Part shown: in pieces, positions 31,457 through 39,200 of the stretch
How the letters are laid out: every line of letters starts with the position of its first letter
Numbering within the stretch: position 1 is the first letter of the stretch
NCBI RefSeq assembly: GCF_947496985.1
Contig: NZ_CANMEZ010000016.1
Location: forward strand, 1 to 58,503
DNA length: 58,503 nt
Direction of reading: 5' to 3'
Source of the DNA: an uncultured Kordia sp.
Lineage (GTDB): Bacteria > Bacteroidota > Bacteroidia > Flavobacteriales > Flavobacteriaceae
Position numbers and translations under genes: made by a program
Notes under the pieces: model-generated
Seen by the model: only the letters and a program-made list of their open reading frames with translations
Told to the model about the DNA's origin: nothing
Databases searched by the model: none

Positions 31457-32095
31457 ATGATCCATATCCTTTGGTGTAAAATAGATCTTACTCAAGACTT
31501 CTTTCCGTATCTCAAAAAGATACCAAAATCATTACAAAACGATATACTACGTTACCGACGCACAGAAGATCAATGGTCAAAACTGTTAGGCAAATTATTG
31601 TTAGTGTATGGAATGAAGTCTTTAGGATATAAAGAAATCGATTTGAATGAGATAGAATACACTGTTCATAATCGACCTTACTTAGATGAAAAACCAGACT
31701 TTAATATATCACATTCAGGAACGTATGTAGTATGTGCTTTCTCAAATACACAAGCTATTGGAGTTGATATTGAAGAAATTAAAAATATTGATTTAAAAGA
31801 CTTCAAACACATACTTTCTCAAAAAGAATGGTCAAATGTTATAAATGCTCATAATTCATTACAACAATTCTATTCATATTGGACAGGAAAAGAAAGCCTA
31901 TTAAAAGCTGATGGAAGAGGAATAACTGTTGAGTTAGACAAGGTGAACATTCAAAATACACATGGAACATTTGAAAACAAAGAATGGTTTTTACAAGAAA
32001 TTAATTTCAATCCAGCATATGCAGCACATATAGCATCTACAAAGGAGATTGAAGAAATTCAAATAACAGAAATAAAAATTAACCAATTATTATAA
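31457..32095 (+). CDS. Sfp-type 4'-phosphopantetheinyl transferase
   Basis: 212 residues, typical of the Sfp/EntD group. It should move phosphopantetheine from CoA onto the core serine of each PCP domain, converting the synthetases to active holo forms. Signature motifs are present: NISHSG near residue 85, GVDIE at 102-106 (Asp104 and Glu106 as magnesium ligands) and WTGKESLLKADG from residue 142 (Glu146 the third acidic ligand, then the catalytic-region Lys). The start follows TAAAATG, the same leader type as the genes at 29769 and 33880. It sits inside the accessory block between the hydroxylase and the flavoprotein, so it is presumably dedicated to this pathway. An AcpS-type role in fatty-acid synthesis is unlikely given the length and motifs. 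Confidence 0.95.
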   Translation: MIHILWCKIDLTQDFFPYLKKIPKSLQNDILRYRRTEDQWSKLLGKLLLVYGMKSLGYKEIDLNEIEYTVHNRPYLDEKPDFNISHSGTYVVCAFSNTQAIGVDIEEIKNIDLKDFKHILSQKEWSNVINAHNSLQQFYSYWTGKESLLKADGRGITVELDKVNIQNTHGTFENKEWFLQEINFNPAYAAHIASTKEIEEIQITEIKINQLL

Positions 32096-32112
32096 AGCTA
32101 AAACGAAAAACT

Positions 32113-33678
32113 ATGAACAAGAAAATCATTATTATTGGAGCAGGTCCTGGTGGTTTGCAATTGGCATATTATTTAGAAAAAAATAATATGGATTATCTAA
32201 TCTTAGAGCAAGCTAAAAATGCAGGACATACTTTTGAGTATTTTCCACGACACAGGCAATTAATTTCAATAAACAAAGTATACACAGGTTTTGATGATCA
32301 AGAAGTAAACATGCGATATGATTGGAATTCACTTTTAAGTGATGAACATTCGCCTTTATTAAAAGACTATACAGATGAATACTTTCCAGATGCAGATCAT
32401 ATTGTAAACTACTTTAAAGATTACACAACAAAACATAACTTAAAAGTAGATTATGATGCAAAAGTTTCAAAAATTTCCAAAGATGGTATGTTTCATATAG
32501 AAACAGAAAACGGAACTGTTTACACATGTGAAAAATTAGTAATGGCTACAGGAGTTAATACGCCTTTTATTCCAAAAATAAAAGGAATTGAAAACTGTAA
32601 AACATATGTTGATACCTCTGTAGATCCAAAAGACTTTATCAATAAAAGTGTTTTAATTATAGGAAAAGGAAACTCAGGATTTGAAACAGCAGATAACTTA
32701 GTGCCAACTGCATCAAAAATTCACGTATGTAGTCCAACACCATTAAAATTAGCATGGAAAACGCATTTTGTAGGACACTTGCGAGCTGTAAACAATAACT
32801 TCTTAGATACATATCAATTAAAATCACAAAATGCAGTAATTGATGGAAATATTGCTGAAATAAAAGAAGTAGATGGTAAATACAATGTAACAATACATTA
32901 TGGACATGCAAATGATGAAATAGAAGAACTAGTATATGATGAAATCATTATATGTGCAGGATTTCAATTTGATGCTTCTATGTTTGATGAAAGTGCAAAA
33001 CCAGAAATGACAATTATGGACAGGTTTCCAAACCAACAATCAAATTGGGAATCTACCAATGTTAACGGACTGTATTTTGCAGGAACAGTAACGCAAATGC
33101 GTGATTTTAAAAAATCAACTTCTGGATTTATTCACGGATTTAGATATAATAGTAAATGTTTATTCCATATGTTACACAAGGATGAGCATAATGTAAACTG
33201 GCCAACAGAATCAATAGAATTATCACCAGAATCTATCACAAAAGAAATCATAGGAAATGTAAACAGAACTTCGGCTCTATGGCAACAATTTGGTTTCATC
33301 GGTGATGCAATTGTTATTGATAAAAAAAATGATAAAGCTGATTACATTCATAACATTCCTGTTGATTATGTATTGGATACATACTGTAAAGACAAAGAGC
33401 ATTATTTTATAGTAACCTTAGAATATGGACATGAAGTTTTTGAAAAATCTCCTGATATTTTTAATGTAACACGTGTAAATAGAGATGACGTTGCAAATGC
33501 AGATCAAAGTGCGTTTTTACATCCAATCGTTAGAGAATATAAAAATGGAGAAGTTGTAAATGTTCATCATGTCATAGAAGATTTTGAAAATAAATGGGAT
33601 GAAGAAAAAACTCATATCCAACCGTTAAAAGAATTTATGAACATATGCTTAAAGCAGTTAGTATCTGCAAATGTTTAA
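32113..33678 (+). CDS. FOXRED2-like FAD/NAD(P)H-dependent oxidoreductase (probable monooxygenase)
   Basis: 521 residues. An FAD-binding GAGPGG lies at residues 8-13, followed by a Glu near 33 (LILEQ). A second dinucleotide motif, GKGNSG, lies near 184-189, as in flavin-containing monooxygenases that bind NAD(P)H. The segment with FPRHRQLISINK and later RYDWNSLL closely matches what I know of the FOXRED2 group of FMO-like flavoproteins. The C-terminal ~150 residues are not a recognised catalytic domain. No signal peptide or membrane helix is visible, so it is probably cytosolic. Its place 17 bp after the PPTase argues for a tailoring or precursor-modifying oxidation, such as hydroxylation of a nitrogen or carbon, but neither substrate nor reaction can be assigned. 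It is not a typical ornithine or lysine N-hydroxylase by the motifs seen. Confidence 0.8.
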   Translation: MNKKIIIIGAGPGGLQLAYYLEKNNMDYLILEQAKNAGHTFEYFPRHRQLISINKVYTGFDDQEVNMRYDWNSLLSDEHSPLLKDYTDEYFPDADHIVNYFKDYTTKHNLKVDYDAKVSKISKDGMFHIETENGTVYTCEKLVMATGVNTPFIPKIKGIENCKTYVDTSVDPKDFINKSVLIIGKGNSGFETADNLVPTASKIHVCSPTPLKLAWKTHFVGHLRAVNNNFLDTYQLKSQNAVIDGNIAEIKEVDGKYNVTIHYGHANDEIEELVYDEIIICAGFQFDASMFDESAKPEMTIMDRFPNQQSNWESTNVNGLYFAGTVTQMRDFKKSTSGFIHGFRYNSKCLFHMLHKDEHNVNWPTESIELSPESITKEIIGNVNRTSALWQQFGFIGDAIVIDKKNDKADYIHNIPVDYVLDTYCKDKEHYFIVTLEYGHEVFEKSPDIFNVTRVNRDDVANADQSAFLHPIVREYKNGEVVNVHHVIEDFENKWDEEKTHIQPLKEFMNICLKQLVSANV

Positions 33679-33685
33679 AAAAGTT

Positions 33686-33717
33686 TAGTATAAAAGTCTT
33701 TCCCTCAATTTATACTA
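33686..33717 (+). terminator. Weak AT-rich inverted repeat after the flavoprotein gene
   Basis: TAGTATAAA at 33686-33694 pairs perfectly with TTTATACTA at 33709-33717 around a 14-base loop, starting 7 bases after the flavoprotein stop codon. The stem is only 9 bp and AT-rich, and no long T-run follows, so it may be a weak or partial terminator or an mRNA 3' end structure. Confidence in function is low. Confidence 0.3.
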
Positions 33718-33735
33718 TAAAACAAGTAATCTTAC

Positions 33736-33841
33736 AGGCTATTCACTAAGCCTATTCATTCATTAAATTTTTTCCTTATCAAGAGTAATCAGTATGTCAT
33801 AATACTGAATACAAGATAAAAACTGCTGAAACCTTAGCAGT
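33736..33841 (+). promoter_or_regulatory. Leader region with three short hairpins before sbnA
   Basis: The 201-bp gap before the SbnA-like gene holds three perfect stem-loops in a row. They are AGGCT/AGCCT (33736-33740 with 33749-33753), TCAGTAT/ATACTGA (33789-33795 with 33802-33808, six-base loop) and ACTGCT/AGCAGT (33822-33827 with 33836-33841, eight-base loop). The last is followed by a purine-rich stretch 38 bases before the ATG. This may be a structured 5' leader or a set of operator half-sites with its own promoter. I do not recognise a known riboswitch and see no clear TAnnTTTG-type -7 box. Confidence 0.3.
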
Positions 33842-33879
33842 GAAAAAAAGAATTACACCATTTACACCTGTAACTTAAA

Positions 33880-34827
33880 ATGAACAAACAAAACGAATCA
33901 TTAGTTTCACCAAATGATATTTTTGGGAAGCTAGAACAAATTGAAAAGCAAATAGGGAATACGCCGTTGTTAGAATTTATTAATACCAAGGGCTTATACA
34001 TAAAACAAGAAGCTTGTCAGTTTGCGAATAGTATAAAAGTACGACCAGCATTTCATATATTGAAAAATGCGATTATTAATAACGAACTCACTGAAAATCA
34101 TACAATCATAGAGTCTTCTTCAGGGAATTTCGGAATTGCATTATCAATGATTTCTAAATACCTAGGAATCAAATTTATAGCGGTTGTAGATAAATATACA
34201 CCTGAAGCAAAACTACGAATGATGCGTTTATTCGCGTCAGAAGTTGTTGTCATTGATAAAAAAGATCAACATGGAGGTTATCTCTTAAATAGGATTGCAT
34301 TTATAGACAAATACAAAGAAAGTAATCCAAATCATTTTCACCCAAATCAATATACAAACCCTAACAATCCAGATAGTTACTATTGTGGTTTAGGACAAGA
34401 AATATGCGACAGTTTTGACAAATTAGATGCATTATTTGTTGCAGTTAGTACTGGTGGAACAGTTACGGGATTATCAAAAAAACTAAGGGAAAAATTCCCA
34501 AACATAAACATTGTCGCAGTTGACATACAAGGGTCTTTAGTTTTTCAAAACCAAGCACAAAAAAGAACACTATCTGGTATTGGATCCAGTATTTCTTCTG
34601 TTCATATTAAAACCACAAAAATTGATACCGTCATGATTTTAAGTCAAGATGATATCATAAGTGGATGTAAAGAATTACTCGATGAAGAAATGGTATTTGG
34701 AGGCGCTTCTACAGGAGCAGTATATGCAGCTGCCAAAAAATACAAAAAAGAAAATCCAAACAAAAAAGCATTAATTATTAGTCCTGATGACGGTAAATCG
34801 TACATGGACAACGTATACTTATCATAA
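33880..34827 (+). CDS. sbnA: SbnA-like PLP enzyme: N-(2-amino-2-carboxyethyl)-L-glutamate synthase
   Basis: 315 residues, PLP fold type II (cysteine-synthase family). The cofactor lysine is Lys53 in SIKVRPA. The phosphate and substrate loop SSSGNFG is at 79-85, and the PLP-phosphate loop STGGTVTG at 190-197. SSSGNFG replaces the usual TSGNTG of cysteine synthases, which together with the SbnB partner downstream points to SbnA. In staphyloferrin B biosynthesis SbnA condenses O-phospho-L-serine with L-glutamate to give N-(2-amino-2-carboxyethyl)-L-glutamate, which SbnB then splits to L-Dap. Here the pair would feed a NRPS module. The ATG follows CTTAAAATG and lies 17 bp upstream of the partner gene's start region, so the two are a transcriptional unit. 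Plain O-acetylserine sulfhydrylase is the main alternative and is much less likely because of the neighbour. Confidence 0.88.
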   Translation: MNKQNESLVSPNDIFGKLEQIEKQIGNTPLLEFINTKGLYIKQEACQFANSIKVRPAFHILKNAIINNELTENHTIIESSSGNFGIALSMISKYLGIKFIAVVDKYTPEAKLRMMRLFASEVVVIDKKDQHGGYLLNRIAFIDKYKESNPNHFHPNQYTNPNNPDSYYCGLGQEICDSFDKLDALFVAVSTGGTVTGLSKKLREKFPNINIVAVDIQGSLVFQNQAQKRTLSGIGSSISSVHIKTTKIDTVMILSQDDIISGCKELLDEEMVFGGASTGAVYAAAKKYKKENPNKKALIISPDDGKSYMDNVYLS

Positions 34828-34844
34828 ACTTAAAAAAACAAATT

Positions 34845-35804
34845 GTGAAATACTTAGGAGATTCAGACGTACGATCGATAAAATTAAATTGGGAAGTACT
34901 AATTGGAGAAATTTACAAGGCATCTAAAACATACGATGAAGGCGATTTTTGTCAACCTATAAAACCGTATTTACGATACAAAGATTTACGAAATAGAATT
35001 ATAGCGATGCCTGCCTACATTGGAGGCGACATTGATGTAGCTGGTATCAAATGGATAGCTAGTTTTCCAAAAAATATTGAAAACAATATAAAAAGAGCAC
35101 ATTCTACTATTATTCTAAATGAAGAATCTACAGGAATACCATATGCGATCATAAACTCAGCATACGTAAGTGCAGTACGTACAGCAAGTGTTACGGGCGC
35201 TATCATGGATAAATATATCAAAACAAATAATAGTGAGAACATAACAGTTGGAATCACTGGATTTGGACCTATAGGGCAAATGCATTTAGAAATGATGGAA
35301 GCTTTATTTGGAGATAAAATTGCTAAATATTCTTTATATGATCTTAATCCAAAGGTAGCAGATCGTATTCCATCTGAACTCAAAGATAAAGTTACAGTTA
35401 CTACTACATGGAATGAAGCATTTGTTGATGCTGATATCTTCTGTACTTGCACAGTTTCAAAATCTCCATACATTGATGAGAAACCAAAACCAAACTCATT
35501 ACATTTAAATGTTTCTTTACGAGATTACAAAGACTCTTTCCTGAAAGATACAAACGTTGTAATAGTTGACAACTGGGAAGAGGTATGTAGAGAAGAAACA
35601 GATATTGAAATGATGCATCTTAATCAAGGACTTCAAAAAGAAGATACTATTACAATGGCAGAATATCTATTCAATGATGAACTCAGCAAAGAAGGAATTA
35701 TCATGTTCAATCCAATGGGATTAGCAGTATTTGATATGGCAGTTGCAAAACAATTCTACTTAGAAGCTAACAAACATGAAAAAGGAGTATTGTTAGAATC
35801 ATGA
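34845..35804 (+). CDS. sbnB: SbnB-like N-(2-amino-2-carboxyethyl)-L-glutamate dehydrogenase (L-Dap forming)
   Basis: 319 residues, ornithine cyclodeaminase/mu-crystallin superfamily. The Rossmann motif GFGPIG is at 139-144. Upstream, AMPAYIGG, GIKWIASFP and the SAVRTA segment (TGIPYAIINSAYVSAVRTA region) match the SbnB type. SbnB uses NAD to oxidize and hydrolyse the SbnA product, releasing L-2,3-diaminopropionate, 2-oxoglutarate and NADH. The gene starts at GTG. No in-frame ATG exists until about residue 55, which would remove conserved N-terminal sequence, so GTG is the best start. It lies 17 bp after sbnA. An ornithine cyclodeaminase or alanine dehydrogenase is the alternative, but adjacency to SbnA makes L-Dap supply the strongest reading. 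A hairpin 44 bases after the stop probably ends this transcript. Confidence 0.88.
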   Translation: MKYLGDSDVRSIKLNWEVLIGEIYKASKTYDEGDFCQPIKPYLRYKDLRNRIIAMPAYIGGDIDVAGIKWIASFPKNIENNIKRAHSTIILNEESTGIPYAIINSAYVSAVRTASVTGAIMDKYIKTNNSENITVGITGFGPIGQMHLEMMEALFGDKIAKYSLYDLNPKVADRIPSELKDKVTVTTTWNEAFVDADIFCTCTVSKSPYIDEKPKPNSLHLNVSLRDYKDSFLKDTNVVIVDNWEEVCREETDIEMMHLNQGLQKEDTITMAEYLFNDELSKEGIIMFNPMGLAVFDMAVAKQFYLEANKHEKGVLLES

Positions 35805-35848
35805 AAATAGATTCTTAAAAATATCTAAAATACAAGTGTAAATATAAA

Positions 35849-35902
35849 ATCCGATACTACTTATAGCATAGTAAATTGATAACTAAACAAGTAGTGTCGG
35901 AT
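35849..35902 (+). terminator. Stem-loop terminator candidate after sbnB
   Basis: Fourteen bases at 35849-35862 (ATCCGATACTACTT) pair with 35889-35902 (AAGTAGTGTCGGAT), with a single U-G wobble and a 26-base loop. A T-run follows at about 35918-35923. It is the strongest inverted repeat in the intergenic region and sits 44 bases after the sbnB stop, so it probably ends the accessory-gene transcript. The loop is long for a classical intrinsic terminator. Confidence 0.5.
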
Positions 35903-36213
35903 ATATACTTCCAACAAATTTTTTAACGATTATTTTTTACTGTTTTTCTTTTTTTTTAAAACAGACATGTATATATTTACTACAAATAATAATCGCTGCA
36001 TATACTACTTTCTAAGTATATATGTAAAAAACCTTTCCAAAACACTCAACAAATGTGACTGAGTGTAGCGTAGCTTTAAACAAAAACATCTTTTAGAGAA
36101 GTTATAGTTTAGTTTTCCCCCTTTATAACAGCTGTGTTTTCCCCTTTTAGCATTGATGTTGCTCAATACATCAAACCAAATTATATATCAGATCAAAATT
36201 ATTTTCTTTAAAA

Positions 36214-36229
36214 ACATGTATATACATGT
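36214..36229. promoter_or_regulatory. Perfect 16-bp palindrome, candidate operator
   Basis: ACATGTATATACATGT reads the same on both strands. The ten-base half ACATGTATAT recurs at 35965-35974 at the other end of the same intergenic region. The position, 35 bases before the start of the NRPS at 36265, suits a dimeric regulator. It is AT-rich and a T-run follows, so a chance palindrome or a small hairpin remains possible. Confidence 0.35.
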
Positions 36230-36264
36230 GCTTTTTTAATTCTACAAAATAGCAGCTTACCTTT

Positions 36265-39200
36265 ATGGGTTCTTTAGAACAAAAAATTACAACCAATTAT
36301 TGGATTGAAAAATTAAATGCATTCACTACAGTGAATGATCAGTCGTATGTAGTAAAAACAACGTCGGAATGTAGTATTACAAATGATCAGTTAGGATATT
36401 TTCAAAAGTTGACAAATGGTAATGAAATGGCTGAATTTACTGTGTGTTTAACAATTTTTAATGCATTGTTAATGCGTTATTTTGAAACAACAACAACAGT
36501 ATTTTCTTCAGGAGTACAACAGGAAGTACCATTACTGTTTAATTCTTTAAATCCTTCTGGTAAAACAATAAAAAGTTATCTGACAGAAATAAAAGAAGAA
36601 ATTCAAACGGTATATAAATATCGTAAATACAATCACATAGCATTACAAAAAGAAACTTTTGAAAAATATACATCTTACGGATTGTTTTTTAATAGTGAAG
36701 TATCAAATGCACTGCTTCCTTTTTCGATTCAAATCAACAAAAGAAAAGAAAACGTAATACTATCAATAGCATACACGGAAACTTTTGTTTCTGAATATAC
36801 TGCAACACATTTTTTACAAAATTTCAAAAACTGGATATGCAATTTAGAAACCATATTACAGGAAGAAACAGGGAAAATAACACTACTATCACTAACCGAA
36901 AAAAATAAAATTACATATGATTTTAATAATTCGACTCTTAATTTCAGCCTGGATGAATCATTAATTCAACTTTTTGAAAATCAAGTTGAAAAGACTCCAA
37001 AATCTATAGCATTACAATACAAAGAAATAACATTGAGTTATGAGATACTCAATGAAAAAGCCAATCAGTTTGCTAACTATTTAATAGTAGAACAGCATAT
37101 AGAAGAAGGTGACTTTGTAGGCGTAAAGTTAGATAGAACACCCAATTTGCTCATTGCAATATTAGGAATACTTAAAACAGGAGCAACTTATGTGGCTATA
37201 GATGTAAAGTATCCTGAAGAACGAATCAGATTTATTGAAAACGATAGCAATTGTAAATATGTGATAGATGAAAAAACGGTTACCACATTTTTATCAGAAA
37301 CTGCGCAATATGAAATTCATAATTTAGGAATAAAGGTAAAAAGCACGGATATAGCATATATTATATATACGTCTGGAACTACTGGAAATCCTAAAGGTGT
37401 CATGATAACGCATCAAAATGCAGTAGCAATGTTGTATTGGGCGAAAGAAGAATTTAAAAATGATAATATAGCAGTTGTATATGCCGTAACATCTCATTGT
37501 TTTGATTTATCAATCTTTGAGATATTTTACACCTTAACAACGGGCAAAAAAATAAAACTTCTTCAAAATGCACTCGAAATTGGAGCGAACTTAAAAAATG
37601 ATCAACACATATTGATTAATACGGTTCCGTCAAGCATGCGTGCAATATTAGAAGAAGGCCACAGATTAGAAAATGTAACGACAATCAACTTAGCAGGAGA
37701 AGCTTTTCCTATAGACATTGCTGAAAAATTACAAACAACAAAAGCAGCTGTTCGCAATTTATATGGACCATCAGAAGACACTACGTATAGTACTTTTTAC
37801 AAATTAACTCAAAAAAACTATGCTAACATTCCAATAGGAAAAGCTATAGCAAACTCTCAAGCATACATATTAGATGAATACTTGCAGCCAGTTCCAATAG
37901 GAGTTGCTGGAAAGTTATATGTAGCTGGTTTGGGTGTAACCAAAGGATATCTAAATCAACCTGAATTAACAGCAAAGAAGTATATAAAAAATCCTTTTCA
38001 AGAAAATGGACAAATGTATGACACAGGCGATATGGCAAAATGGCTTCCTGATGGAAATATTATTTTCTTAGGAAGAAAAGATTCGCAGGTAAAACTTAGA
38101 GGATATCGTATAGAATTAGAAGAAATAGCTGCCAAAATAGTTTCCTATTCAAGTGCGATAATACAAGCAGTCATCCTTGTAGAAACAAATAAGAATACAC
38201 AAACATTAATTGCATATATGGTAACGCAAGAAGCCACAAATGCTGAAAAAGTTCAAGAATACTTACAAAACTGTCTGCCAGCATATATGATTCCAAATCA
38301 GTATGTTCCGATGACTTCCATGCCATTAACTCCAAATGGAAAAATAGACAAAAAGAAGCTAAGAAATATTGCTGAGGTATATCTGGCGAAAGCCAACTAT
38401 GTTGCTCCAAAAACTGAGCTTGAAATAGCATTGGTTCATATTTGGGAAGAAGTATTAGGTATAGAACAGATAGGAATTACAAATACATTTTTTGAACTTG
38501 GCGGACACAGTTTACTTGTTGGTCAAGTCATAAATAAAATATACAAAAAATTACACAAAAGCATTTCTATAAAATCATTTTTAGAAACGCCGACCATTCA
38601 GGAAATCAAAGAAAAACTAACGGAAAATGCATACATTCCAATACCAAAAGTTACAGAAACAACCTATTATTCGTTAACAACATCACAAAAAAGAATTTGG
38701 GTATTAAGTCAGTTTGAATCTGGAAATGCAGCTTACAACATCTCAGGTGTTGTAAAATTAAAAGGAAACGTTGATGCGACAATCATTAAAAAAACGTTCA
38801 AACAACTTATTTCACATCATGAAATCCTCAGAACAGTTTTCAAAACTGCTTCTAATGATGAAGTAGTGCAATGCATTCTTCCAGAAGATGAAATCATAGT
38901 TGATTTTGAAGAAAAAACTATTGAAAGTAATGATGCAACTGTCATACAAAATCATTTAAAAAAGGCACAAAATGTAGTTTTCAATCTAGAAAATGGACCT
39001 TTAGTATGTGTTAGATTGCTAAAAACTATTGAAGAAAACTACCTATTATCTATTACAATACACCATATAATTTCTGATGGTTGGTCAATGGAATTATTAA
39101 TTTCTGAATTTACAGAAATCTACAATACACTTGTTTCTAAGGAAACTGTAGAAAAAAACAAACTAACAATTCAATACAAAGACTATGCAAATTGGTTAGC

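Larger units (their letters stand above)
35805..36264 (+). promoter_or_regulatory. 460-bp intergenic region, probable promoter of the second NRPS set
   Basis: This is the longest non-coding stretch in the window. After the terminator-like hairpin it holds a poly-T tract (about 35946-35957) and then several inverted repeats: ATATACT/AGTATAT (near 35999-36020), ACACTCA/TGAGTGT (36042-36048 with 36060-36066) and TTGATGT/ACATCAA (36153-36159 with 36168-36174). A 16-bp palindrome lies 35 bases before the NRPS start. No open frame of note is present. A promoter is expected here because the transcript appears to end after sbnB, but I see no convincing TTTG / TAnnTTTG pair of the Bacteroidota type. 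Confidence 0.45.

Noticed and set aside
33880-34827. Annotation as cysteine synthase
   Set aside because: The SSSGNFG loop and the immediately following SbnB-like gene favour N-(2-amino-2-carboxyethyl)-L-glutamate synthase.
36210-36240. The 16-bp palindrome plus T-run as a rho-independent terminator
   Set aside because: The perfect palindrome leaves no loop, the stem is AT-rich, and the position just before a start codon fits an operator better.
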